Part shown: positions 7,301-15,424 of the stretch, piece by piece
Numbering within the stretch: the first letter of the stretch is position 1
Layout of the letters: every line of letters starts with the position of its first letter
Assembly: GCF_003386285.1 (NCBI RefSeq)
Contig: NZ_QPNC01000024.1
Location: forward strand, 149,746 to 213,745
Length of the DNA stretch: 64,000 nucleotides
Direction of reading: 5' to 3'
DNA from: Nocardiopsis sp. FIRDI 009
Lineage (GTDB): Bacteria; Actinomycetota; Actinomycetes; Streptosporangiales; Streptosporangiaceae
Notes under the pieces: generated by a model
Seen by the model: the letters and a program-made list of their open reading frames with translations, nothing else
Databases searched by the model: none
Told to the model about the DNA's origin: nothing
Made by a program: the position numbers and the translations under genes

Positions 7301-8776
7301 TCAGCGCCCCGAGACCCGGTCCAGCACCTCGTCGCCCTCGGGGCTGGTCTTGGCCCTGATCCTCACCTGGTGGGGATCGCTGACCGTGACCTGGGCGAGG
7401 AGGCCGCTCTGGGTCGACATGTCCATCGACGGCGACCACACCGGACCGTCGTGGAGCGCGCGCAGGTCGGTCACGCTCAGTCCGCTGATCCGCTCCAGGC
7501 GCGCGGCGAGCGCCTGGTCCTCCGCCCGGCCCGCCAGCACGGCGCGGATCCGCTCCTCGTCGGCCAGGAGTTCGGGGTGCTCGGCGGCAAGGTAGCCGTG
7601 CAGGTTCACCGCGCGCCCCGCGAAGGGCGAGTAGACCATGCAGACCAGGTGCCCGGTCTCCAGCCCGAACGTCTCCTCCCCGTACCGGGTAGCCGCCTTG
7701 CGCATCGCCTCGACCCCGTCCTCGGTGGCGTAGCGCGCGCGGATCTCCTCGACGAGGTGCTCCGGGAAGTCCTTCCGGCGCATCAGGTCGAGCGCGAAGT
7801 CGACGTACTGGTCGATGCCCTCCCCGTACGTCCGTCCGTACACGTACTCGGTCCGCAGCCCCCGCAGGTGGGCCATGAGCGCGGGGTTGGCGCAGTCGGA
7901 CTCGGTGAAGTTGAAGGCGATCTCGTCGAAGACGAAGCCGAGGAAGTCCGTGAGGAGCTTCCAGTGGGCCCCCGACGCGTAGCTCGTGTAGTCGTAGATC
8001 GAGAAGAAGGCCAGCTTCTGCGGGATGTCCGAGGCGACGCCGCGCTCCTCGATCCGGTCCGCGTTCTCCGGTCCGTGGATCTCCCGGAAGTAGGTCTGCG
8101 CCAGGCCGTCGAGCGTCTCCAGCGTGCCCTTGAACCCCTTCCGGGCGTCCGCGGGCTTCAGTCCGGCCTCCCGCGCCAGCCGCCGGATCCACAGGGCGTA
8201 GTCGCGCTGCTCCTTCGGTGAGTCGCCGGTGACGATCAGATCCACGCCGCCGTCGTGGCGGGCGCCGACGCCGAAGGAGTTCGCCACGTTCAGGTTGCAG
8301 GCGTTGCAGAAGGTGGAGCGGCCGTCACCGTAGGTCCGGTGGCCGGACATGAGCATGTCCACCCGGTTGAACTCGACGAGCCTGTGGGGCAGGGGGAGGT
8401 CCCGCGCGAAGGGCCGGACCTGGTCGCCCTCCAACAGCAGCAGTTCGGCGTCCGGGTCGTCGTAGAGCCCGAGCGCGCGGTAGGTGCGGTCGATGTTCGC
8501 CATCACCGGGTAGGGCATCCCGGAGTGCCGCAGCGTCGACACGCGCAGCCGGAAGGTCCGGCCGTGCCGTTCGGCGAGGGTCAGGTGGACCGCGCGCATG
8601 AACGCGACCGCGTACGCGCTGTCCTTGCCGCCCCCGTAGGCGACCATCACCGTGTTGCTGCCGAGATCGTCCTTCCGGGGCAGGGCGTCGTACAGCTTCG
8701 TGGCGCATTCCTCGACCGCCGGCACGTCCTGCTCGGGCAGAGCCCTCCGCAGATCGTCCAACACCGTCGTGTGCAC
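7301..8776 (-). CDS. PP-loop ATPase (adenylating amidotransferase/thiolase-like), biosynthetic cluster
   Basis: A 491-residue protein with a pyrophosphatase loop MVAYGGGKDSAYAV near residue 47, the SGGxDS-type motif used by enzymes that adenylate a substrate and attack it with ammonia, an amine or sulfur. A CNAC motif in STFCNACNLNVANSF could bind zinc or iron-sulfur, as in sugar amidotransferases and tRNA thiolases. The C-terminal half is not recognised. GTG at 8776 is chosen because AGGAGGT lies seven bases upstream; the ATG at 8782 abuts that site too closely. It is divergent from the aldolase operon across a 448-base gap, so I place it in the same pathway. Substrate unknown. Confidence 0.72.
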   Translation of the reverse strand: MHTTVLDDLRRALPEQDVPAVEECATKLYDALPRKDDLGSNTVMVAYGGGKDSAYAVAFMRAVHLTLAERHGRTFRLRVSTLRHSGMPYPVMANIDRTYRALGLYDDPDAELLLLEGDQVRPFARDLPLPHRLVEFNRVDMLMSGHRTYGDGRSTFCNACNLNVANSFGVGARHDGGVDLIVTGDSPKEQRDYALWIRRLAREAGLKPADARKGFKGTLETLDGLAQTYFREIHGPENADRIEERGVASDIPQKLAFFSIYDYTSYASGAHWKLLTDFLGFVFDEIAFNFTESDCANPALMAHLRGLRTEYVYGRTYGEGIDQYVDFALDLMRRKDFPEHLVEEIRARYATEDGVEAMRKAATRYGEETFGLETGHLVCMVYSPFAGRAVNLHGYLAAEHPELLADEERIRAVLAGRAEDQALAARLERISGLSVTDLRALHDGPVWSPSMDMSTQSGLLAQVTVSDPHQVRIRAKTSPEGDEVLDRVSGR

Positions 8777-9224
8777 TGGCATACCTCCTGGCCGTCCATC
8801 CGTTGGCGGACACAGCGGGCCCCGGTTTCCCGGAGCCTCGGTCACTGATTCGTGCGATTCTTTTGTAGGACGGATGCGTGGAAAGGCGGTCCACGGGTGC
8901 TTGAGGGCTGTTTGAATTCCGGATTAGGGGGGCTCGACCCCTGGCGGTGATTGTCCCCGGCGCCTTTTTGAAAACAGCTCTGAGCTGCGTTAACGGCTGT
9001 CTGGTGCGGGTTTTCGGGTGCTGGACAGTCCATTGCGCCTCATGTAAGTTCCTGTGTCGTTGGCCGTTGCGATTTCTTGGCGCGGTTGATTTTCGGCAGA
9101 GCGATGGCTGTGGTGGAAAGTCTTTGTGGGTGTGCGGTCGTGGCGGCGGAGGCGGCATTCGGCCGATTCCCGTGAGATCTGATCCGGTCGACCTCAGAAA
9201 GCACTGATATTCCGAGGATGGAGC
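8777..9224. promoter_or_regulatory. Divergent promoter region of the biosynthetic cluster
   Basis: A 448-base gap with visibly lower GC than its surroundings and no credible gene. It separates the PP-loop gene from the eight-gene operon and must carry both promoters. A perfect 13-base dyad CAGCTC-T-GAGCTG lies at 8975-8987. T-rich stretches around 8851-8865 and 9060-9120 could hold promoter elements. It is the natural place for the SARP encoded at 22267-23085 to act, but I could not define a clear heptamer direct repeat by eye. Confidence 0.6.
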
Positions 9225-10265
9225 ATGTCCGTGGATCGCGAGAAGAAGTTTGACCCGACGGAGAAGGAGCTGTTCGACGCGACGCTGCGCGACGGCTCCT
9301 ACGCGGTCGATTTCCAGTTCGAGGAGAAGTTCGTCGTCGAGCTCCTCGGCCGCCTGAACGAGACCCCCGTGCGCAGGGTCGAGATCGGCCACGGCCTGGG
9401 CTTCGACGCCGAACGGTCCGGTATCCGCGCCTGCAACATCGACCTCCGCCGGTGGTGCGAGATCGCGGGCGCGGAGCTGACGGACTCGGAGTGGGGGATG
9501 TTCGCGCAGCCCGGCTTCAGCCGCCTGACGACGCTGGAGGAGCTCTGCGACCGGGGGATGTCGTTCGTCCGCGTCGGTATGGAGGCCGAGCGGGTCCCCG
9601 AGAACCTCGACTACATCGAGCGCGCCACCGAGATCTGCGGACAGGTCTACCTCAACGTCATGAAGTCGAGCGCCACCCCGGCCGAGGAGTGGCCCGAACT
9701 GCTTGGCGGCGTCACCCCCGCCATCGCCGGGCTCTACGTCGTGGACTCCTACGGTTCGATGCTCCCCGACGACGTCCGCCGGTACGTGGCCGTCGCCCGG
9801 GATCTCTCCCCCGTCGTCGGCTTCCACGGCCACGACAACCTCGGCATGGCCAACGCCAACAGCGTCGCCGCGCTCGACGCCGGCGCCGCGATCGTGGACG
9901 GAACCCTCAACGGCGTCGGCCGCGGAGCCGGGAACGCGGAACTGGAGTCGCTGGCCGGCATCCTCAGCATCCTCGGGGACGACCGCCACGACTACGAGGA
10001 GCTGGCCAGGCTCGCGGAGTTCTGCCGGGTCGCCCTGGACACCATTCCCGAGGACCGGAACATGCAGCTCCTCGGCGGCGTGATCGGCGTCCACTCCGGG
10101 TTCTTCCCCCTGATCGAGGAGGTGTGCGCCGAATTCGGCGTGGACGCGGCCCCGGTGATGCGGACCGCCGTCGACCTGGCTCCCCGGGGCCCGCGCAAGA
10201 CCGACATCCGGGCCGCCGCACGGCGGGTCGCCGAGCACCGGCACGCCGTCGGCGTGGCCGTCTGA
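9225..10265 (+). CDS. HMGL-like aldolase (4-hydroxy-2-oxovalerate aldolase type)
   Basis: A TIM-barrel metal-dependent C-C lyase or condensing enzyme of 346 residues. FDATLRDGSYAV near residue 17 provides the metal-binding Asp, GFHGHDNLGMANANS near residue 200 provides the HxH ligands, and DGTLNGVGRGAGNAEL is the loop conserved in BphI/MhpE aldolases. EIGHGLGF matches the same subfamily. It could join pyruvate to an aldehyde or cleave a hydroxy-oxoacid, supplying an unusual carbon skeleton. ATG at 9225 has GGATGGAG upstream. It is the first gene of the operon and is followed 25 bases later by the FAH enzyme, a natural partner because these families act in sequence in meta-cleavage pathways. 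Confidence 0.82.
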   Translation: MSVDREKKFDPTEKELFDATLRDGSYAVDFQFEEKFVVELLGRLNETPVRRVEIGHGLGFDAERSGIRACNIDLRRWCEIAGAELTDSEWGMFAQPGFSRLTTLEELCDRGMSFVRVGMEAERVPENLDYIERATEICGQVYLNVMKSSATPAEEWPELLGGVTPAIAGLYVVDSYGSMLPDDVRRYVAVARDLSPVVGFHGHDNLGMANANSVAALDAGAAIVDGTLNGVGRGAGNAELESLAGILSILGDDRHDYEELARLAEFCRVALDTIPEDRNMQLLGGVIGVHSGFFPLIEEVCAEFGVDAAPVMRTAVDLAPRGPRKTDIRAAARRVAEHRHAVGVAV

Positions 10266-10290
10266 ACAACGGGAAACGAGGAGGAACACG

Positions 10291-11127
10291 GTGAGACTGG
10301 CACGGTTCGGCACGGGAGACGGGTACCGGGTCCTCGCGAGTCGCGGCGGGGGCTGGGTGCCCCTCTCCGACATCGCGGGGTACGAGGACCGCACCCGTGT
10401 CGCCGACCTGGTGGACGCGCGGCGGTTGGGCGAACTCGCGACGCTGCTCGCATCCCTCACGGCGCCCCGGTCGGCCGAGGTCCGGCTGGAGGACGCGGCC
10501 ACGGTCGCGGGCGACGGTGACATCTGGGGGGCCGGGCTCAACTACCGGCGCCACTCCGAGGACCTGGAGACGGAACAGCCCGCCTCGGGACCAGGGTCGT
10601 ACCTGAGACCGGGCGGCTGCCTCATCGACAACGGGCGGGACATCGAACTCCCGTCCCAGAGCGAGCGGGTGACCGCCGAGGCGGAGCTGGGCCTGGTCAT
10701 CGGCGAGGAGTGCAAGAACGTGCCGCGTGAGGACTGGCGGTCGGTCGTCGCGGGCGTCACCGCCGTCCTCGACATGACCGCGGAGGACGTGATCCGGGAG
10801 AACCCCCGGTACATCCCCTGGGCCAAGGGCTTCGACACGTTCTGCAGCGTGGGGCCGCAGCTGGTGACCCTGGACGAGTTCGACGACGACGCCCTCCGGT
10901 CGATCCGGGTGTCGACCGTGCGCAACGGCGAGACCGTCGCCTCGGCGCTCGTGTCCGACATGAAGTACGACCCGGGCTACCTGGTCGAGTACTTCACGGC
11001 GGGGCGCACCCTCACCCCGGGGACCGTGCTGTGCACGGGGACCCCGGGAGCGGCCGTGATCAGCCCGGGTGACTCGGTCAGGGCCGTCGTCGAGGGCGTG
11101 GGCACCCTCGCCCACACGGTGCGTTAG
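10291..11127 (+). CDS. Fumarylacetoacetate hydrolase (FAH) family enzyme
   Basis: A 278-residue member of the FAH superfamily, which includes acylpyruvate hydrolases, oxaloacetate decarboxylases and 2-oxo-hydratase/isomerases. The metal ligands are visible as the ExE pair in AEAELGLVIGEE and an Asp in TAVLDMTAEDV. The region ending in WAKGFDTFCSVGPQLV matches the family block that normally reads K.FDTF.P.GPW. The usual YTxxND motif is altered to TAVLDM, so substrate choice may differ from degradative enzymes. GTG at 10291 follows GAGGAGG. In this context I infer decarboxylation, hydration or tautomerisation of a 2-oxoacid made by the aldolase. Confidence 0.82.
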   Translation: MRLARFGTGDGYRVLASRGGGWVPLSDIAGYEDRTRVADLVDARRLGELATLLASLTAPRSAEVRLEDAATVAGDGDIWGAGLNYRRHSEDLETEQPASGPGSYLRPGGCLIDNGRDIELPSQSERVTAEAELGLVIGEECKNVPREDWRSVVAGVTAVLDMTAEDVIRENPRYIPWAKGFDTFCSVGPQLVTLDEFDDDALRSIRVSTVRNGETVASALVSDMKYDPGYLVEYFTAGRTLTPGTVLCTGTPGAAVISPGDSVRAVVEGVGTLAHTVR

Positions 11128-11154
11128 CCGGACCAGCGCGGAGAGGTTGAGGAA

Positions 11155-12870
11155 GTGAGAGTGGAAGAGATGTCGGTCGTGGACGCGATCGAGCGCGCCG
11201 TCCGGGAGCACCCCGACCGGGGCGCGGTCGAGACCCCCGAGGGAGTGATCACCTACCGGGACTTCGGCGAACGGGTCCGTGACCTCGCCGCCCGGATCGA
11301 GTCGCGCACCGCCCCCGGTGAGTTCGTGGGCATCGAGGCGGGACGGACCCCCGCCGCCATCGTCGCGATGGTCGCGGCTCTGCGGACGCGGCGGCCGTTC
11401 GTCGTCATCGACCCGCGCGACAGCGCCTCGTCCAACCGGGCCAAGGTCGCCTCGCTCGGGGTCGGCGTGGTCTCCAGGAGCACCGGCCCGTCGGCCGCGG
11501 CCGAACTCGTCCGGACCCCGGCGGAGTGGCGGGACGAAGCGGGGACGCGGCCGTCCTCCGGGCCCGTGCCGCCGCGGGAGGGGATCGGTTACGCCATCCA
11601 CACCTCGGGTTCCACCGGCGAACCCAAGTGCGTGCTGGTGCGCGCGCGTCCGCTGGCGCGCATGGTCGGCGACCATGTGCGGCGACTGGAGCTGGGCCCC
11701 GAGAGCCGCACGCTGCAGTTCGCCCGGCTGACCTTCGACGGGTGCGTCACCGAGATCCTGTGGACGCTGACCTCGGGCGCGTGTCTGGTGGTGGTCGACG
11801 AGACCCTGCTGGCGCCGGGCCCGGTGCTGCGGAGCACCCTGGAGAAGTTCCGGATCACCCACCTGAAGACGACGCCGTTCGCGCTGACGGCGACCGAGCC
11901 GACGGGCGCGATGAGCCTGGAGCACGTGATCAACGGCGGCGGGGCGTGCCGGCACGCCGTGGTCCGCACGTGGTCGCGGGCGGCGAACTTCCACAACGCC
12001 TACGGCACCACCGAGACCACCGTCTGCAACCTCCTCACCGACGCGCTGGCGCCGGAGGACTGCGGTGACGCCGTACCCCTCGGCGAGATCGTGGGCGACT
12101 GCGGATACGACATCGCCCCCCTCCCGGGGGAGTCCGACGGCGACACGGGCGGCGGCGCGACCCGCGGCGAACTCGTCATCACCGGGGACAGCGTCGCGGT
12201 CGGATACCTGACCGCGGAGGGCGTGCGTCCGTTCGTCGACGACGACGGGAACCGGGCCTACCGGACGGGTGACATCGTCGAGCTCCGGGACGGACGGCTC
12301 TACTTCGTCGAACGGCTGGACCGGCAGCTGAAGGTCCGCGGCTACCGGATCGACCCCGGTGAGGTCGAGAGCGCGGCGTGCCGCCTCGACTCCGTCAAGG
12401 AGGCGGTGGTGACCGCCGAGGCGCACACGGACGTGGAGGGGGCCGGGGCCGACGCCCTGGTCTGCTACTACCAGGGCGACGCCGACCCCCGGGAGATGCG
12501 CGGCCACCTGGAGGCGGTCCTCGACTCCTACAAGGTCCCCTCGGTGCTCCGGCGGGTCGAGTCGATGCCCTACACCCCCAACGGCAAGGTCGACCGCGAC
12601 GCCCTCAGGGAGAGCCGCCGCCCCGAACCGGCCGGGGACGACGCCGCCACCCCGCAGCAGCGGGTCCTCGGCCTGGTCCGGCACCTGACGGGGGTGGGCG
12701 ACGCCGGCCTGGAGGACAACTTCTTCGACATCGGCGGCGATTCGGCCTCCACGGTGCTCCTGGTCAACAAGCTCAAGGAGCTCGGCTGGATGGACGCCGG
12801 GGTGCGTGACGTGCTCCGGGCGGAGAACCTCAGGGAGCTGACCGACCGGCTCCCCGAACGGAGCGGGTGA
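11155..12870 (+). CDS. Stand-alone NRPS adenylation-thiolation (A-PCP) didomain
   Basis: A 571-residue protein that activates a carboxylic acid, probably an amino acid, and loads it on its own carrier domain. Core motifs in order are A3 HTSGSTGEPK (about residue 148), A5 NAYGTTETT (281), A7 YRTGDIVEL (369), A8 GYRIDPGEVE (398), A10 NGKVDRDAL (476), and the carrier motif FFDIGGDSAS with the pantetheinylated Ser near 528. The A4 segment FDGCVTE keeps the Asp that pairs with alpha-amino groups in classical A domains. There is no condensation domain here or nearby, so the tethered acyl group must be modified or released by other enzymes of the cluster. Confidence 0.9.
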   Translation: MRVEEMSVVDAIERAVREHPDRGAVETPEGVITYRDFGERVRDLAARIESRTAPGEFVGIEAGRTPAAIVAMVAALRTRRPFVVIDPRDSASSNRAKVASLGVGVVSRSTGPSAAAELVRTPAEWRDEAGTRPSSGPVPPREGIGYAIHTSGSTGEPKCVLVRARPLARMVGDHVRRLELGPESRTLQFARLTFDGCVTEILWTLTSGACLVVVDETLLAPGPVLRSTLEKFRITHLKTTPFALTATEPTGAMSLEHVINGGGACRHAVVRTWSRAANFHNAYGTTETTVCNLLTDALAPEDCGDAVPLGEIVGDCGYDIAPLPGESDGDTGGGATRGELVITGDSVAVGYLTAEGVRPFVDDDGNRAYRTGDIVELRDGRLYFVERLDRQLKVRGYRIDPGEVESAACRLDSVKEAVVTAEAHTDVEGAGADALVCYYQGDADPREMRGHLEAVLDSYKVPSVLRRVESMPYTPNGKVDRDALRESRRPEPAGDDAATPQQRVLGLVRHLTGVGDAGLEDNFFDIGGDSASTVLLVNKLKELGWMDAGVRDVLRAENLRELTDRLPERSG

Positions 12871-12875
12871 ACGCG

Positions 12876-14651
12876 ATGTGCGGAGTGTGCGGGACCTTCA
12901 ACCCGAACGGACGGATCGACCGCGGCGTCGCGGCCGCGATGCACGCGCGGCAGGTGCACCGCGGGCCCGACGAGACCTACTCACTGAACACGCCGACGGT
13001 CTCCGCGAAGCTCGGCCGGCTCGGCATGACCGGCCTGGTGGCCGGCTGGCAGCCCGCGGAGGACGCCAGCGGCCGCTACGTGGCCATGACCAACGGCGAG
13101 GTGTACAACGCCGAGGCCCTGTGCGAGGAGCTCGGGATCGACCGGCGGGGCAACGGCGTCGACGTCGCCGTCGTCCCCGAGCTGGTGGCCCGCTACGGGG
13201 TCCGGGGTCTGCGCCACGTGGACGGGCAGTTCGCCACCGTCGTCCTCGACCGGGCCGAGAACGCCCTCTACCTGGCCAGGGACCGCTTCGGCATCTGCCC
13301 GATGTACTACACGCAGGTCGGCGACGAGGTCCACTTCTGCTCGGAGATCAAGCCCCTCGTGCGGTGCGTCCGACAGCCCTGGAGGGTGGACGTCGGCGCG
13401 GTCGACCAGTACTTCTGTCTGGGGAACATCGTCGCGCCGCGCACCCTCGTGGAGGGGGTGCGCGCGGTTCCCCCGGGCTGCGCCGTCCGGTTCGGCGCGG
13501 ACGGCCGGGAGACCCTGCGCTACTGGCGCTACGGCGAGTTCGAGGAGGCGGCGGAGCCCGTCTCCGGCGAGGCGCTCCGGGACGGCCTCGGACGGTCGGT
13601 GCGGGACCGGCTGCGCGCGGACGTCGAGATCGGCGCCTACCTGAGCGGCGGGTTCGACTCCACCGCCATCCTGATGGAGTCGTCCGCCCTCCTCGACCGC
13701 CCCGTCCGGACGTTCTCGGTGGTGTTCGACGACCCCTCGCTGGACGAGGGCCGCTTCCAGCGGGAGGTGTCGGCCGCCGTGGGGAGCAAGCACGAGCAGA
13801 TCCGGTGCGGTCCGGCCGACATCGCCTCCGGGTTCGAGCGGATGGTCCGGCACTGCTGCTACCCGCAACGGGAGACCTACAACGTGGCCGCCATGATGCT
13901 GGCGGACGCCGTGCGGTCCGCCGGGGTCAAGGGCGTCGTCTCCGGGGAGGGCGCGGACGAACTGTTCTTCGGCTACGACTCCTACGCCTTCGACAGCGCG
14001 GTCCGGCGGAGTCGCGAGGCGCGCGAGGAGAACGAGAGGGCGTGGGGCCGGGCGGACTTCGCCTGGGAGGTGGACTGGCGCAAGGTCGGTCGGCGCCGGG
14101 AGACCTACCTCTCCCCGGAGGCGCGGGAGGCGCTCGTCGGCGACGAGTTCTGGCGGACCAGGCTGATCCCGTTCTCCGACGAGGAGGCGGCCTCGCTCTC
14201 GCCGATGCGGCTGCGTTCCATCGCCGACGTGTACGTGCAGCTGTCCGGACACCTCCTCGGGGACCACGGCGACACGATGCTGATGGCCAACTCGGTCGAG
14301 GGCCGGTACCCGTTCCTCGCGAACCAGGTCGTCTCCCTGGCCCAGCGGGTCGGCGACGACGCGAAGGTGGTCGACTTCGAGGGGAAGGCCTGCCTCAAGT
14401 CGGCCTACGAGGGCATCGTTCCCGAGTCCGTCCTGCGCCGGGGCAAACACGGGTTCACCGCCTACGACCTGCGGTCGGTGACTGACGAGCGGACGTGGGC
14501 CGACTGGCGCGACCTCGTCGCGCAGAGCGGCGTCCTCGCCGGGGACTGCCTGGAGTCGGCCGCCCGCCAGGGCGGAGCGGACAAGTGGGACTTCCGGCTC
14601 AGCGCCATCAGCATCGGCATGGTGATGGACGAGTTGTCGCTGCGGTTCTGA
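12876..14651 (+). CDS. AsnB-type glutamine-dependent amidotransferase
   Basis: A 591-residue asparagine-synthetase-family enzyme. ATG at 12876 is chosen over GTG 12867 because it gives MCGVCG, placing the glutaminase nucleophile Cys at position 2 after Met removal; RGPDE and NGEVYN complete the glutaminase half. The synthetase half has the PP-loop SGGFDS near residue 258 and GEGADELFFGYD near 358. It should adenylate a carboxylate and transfer ammonia from glutamine. The intact glutaminase site argues against a beta-lactam synthetase, which has lost Cys2. It starts five bases after the A-PCP gene, so amidation of a pathway intermediate or of the carrier-bound acyl group is likely. Confidence 0.88.
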   Translation: MCGVCGTFNPNGRIDRGVAAAMHARQVHRGPDETYSLNTPTVSAKLGRLGMTGLVAGWQPAEDASGRYVAMTNGEVYNAEALCEELGIDRRGNGVDVAVVPELVARYGVRGLRHVDGQFATVVLDRAENALYLARDRFGICPMYYTQVGDEVHFCSEIKPLVRCVRQPWRVDVGAVDQYFCLGNIVAPRTLVEGVRAVPPGCAVRFGADGRETLRYWRYGEFEEAAEPVSGEALRDGLGRSVRDRLRADVEIGAYLSGGFDSTAILMESSALLDRPVRTFSVVFDDPSLDEGRFQREVSAAVGSKHEQIRCGPADIASGFERMVRHCCYPQRETYNVAAMMLADAVRSAGVKGVVSGEGADELFFGYDSYAFDSAVRRSREAREENERAWGRADFAWEVDWRKVGRRRETYLSPEAREALVGDEFWRTRLIPFSDEEAASLSPMRLRSIADVYVQLSGHLLGDHGDTMLMANSVEGRYPFLANQVVSLAQRVGDDAKVVDFEGKACLKSAYEGIVPESVLRRGKHGFTAYDLRSVTDERTWADWRDLVAQSGVLAGDCLESAARQGGADKWDFRLSAISIGMVMDELSLRF

Positions 14652-14672
14652 CACCGGAGGGAGCGGAGGTTC

Positions 14673-15410
14673 GTGAGTCGGAGAATCGGGGATCCAGTGA
14701 GTTCCGAGAGTCGTGGTGTCGTCGTCCTGCCCGGTGCCGGGTCGTTCGGCGGCGAGTTCCAACCCCTGCTGCGCGGCCTGGGGCCGTCGGCGTGGCTCGC
14801 CCGGTACCCGGGCCGCCTCGGCCGGGATTTCGGTCGCGGCGCCGGATCGTTCGAGGAGGTCGTCCGGGCGTGCGTCGCCCAGGTGCACCGTCGGAGACCG
14901 GAGCGGCCCGTGCTCGTCGGGCACAGTTTCGGCGCCTACGTCGCCCACTCCGTGGCGGTGGCGCTGGAGGCGGCGGGGACGGAGGTCTCCACCCTGGTGG
15001 TCGTGGGCGCCGACGCGCCGGAGTTGGTCGAGGTGCCGGAGTCCGCCACGCGGGACCGGTCCGGCACCGCCGCCTACCTCGACGCCGTCGATCCCGGCCT
15101 CGTGTCGGGGGAGTCCTCCGCCGAATGGCGCGAGGTCGTGCTCGACACGGCCCTGCACGACCTCCGGCTGCTGCGGGACTTCGCCCCGCCGCGGGAGGCG
15201 AAGGTGCGCTGCCCGGTCCTCGCGGTGCGCGGGGAGGCGGATCCGCTGACGTCGGACGCGGGGCTCGACCGGTGGGCGGCCACCACCCGCGGCGGCTTCC
15301 GCCGACGGGTCCTGGCGGGAGGCCACTCGGACCTGCTGGGTTCGCCCGGGTTCGCGTCGCTGGTGGACGAGGTCCGCGCCGCCGCCCCGGCCGACGCTCC
15401 GGCGCGGTGA
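14673..15410 (+). CDS. Type II thioesterase / alpha-beta hydrolase
   Basis: A 245-residue hydrolase of the NRPS/PKS type II thioesterase group. VVVLPGAGSFGGEFQPLL resembles the family opening (PxAGGS), GHSFGAYVAH holds the nucleophilic Ser near residue 85, the Asp is in GEADPL and the His in GGHSDLL. It could release the product from the A-PCP protein or clear mis-primed carriers. It is in the middle of the operon, 21 bases after the amidotransferase gene. GTG at 14673 has GGAGG a few bases upstream; GTG 14697 is an alternative start. It has no signal peptide and should be cytoplasmic. Confidence 0.85.
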   Translation: MSRRIGDPVSSESRGVVVLPGAGSFGGEFQPLLRGLGPSAWLARYPGRLGRDFGRGAGSFEEVVRACVAQVHRRRPERPVLVGHSFGAYVAHSVAVALEAAGTEVSTLVVVGADAPELVEVPESATRDRSGTAAYLDAVDPGLVSGESSAEWREVVLDTALHDLRLLRDFAPPREAKVRCPVLAVRGEADPLTSDAGLDRWAATTRGGFRRRVLAGGHSDLLGSPGFASLVDEVRAAAPADAPAR

Positions 15411-15424
15411 GGGGAGGAACGCGC

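Noticed and set aside
8947..9207. 86-codon Cys/Gly-rich frame in the cluster promoter gap
   Set aside because: No ribosome binding site, codon bias unlike the neighbours and no recognisable feature. Treated as promoter DNA.
11155..12870. Start of a classical modular NRPS
   Set aside because: Only A and PCP are present. There is no condensation, epimerisation or C-terminal thioesterase domain, and none in the neighbouring genes.
12876..14651. Beta-lactam synthetase reading of the AsnB-like gene
   Set aside because: It retains Cys2 and the RGPDE/NGEVYN glutaminase motifs, which beta-lactam synthetases have lost.
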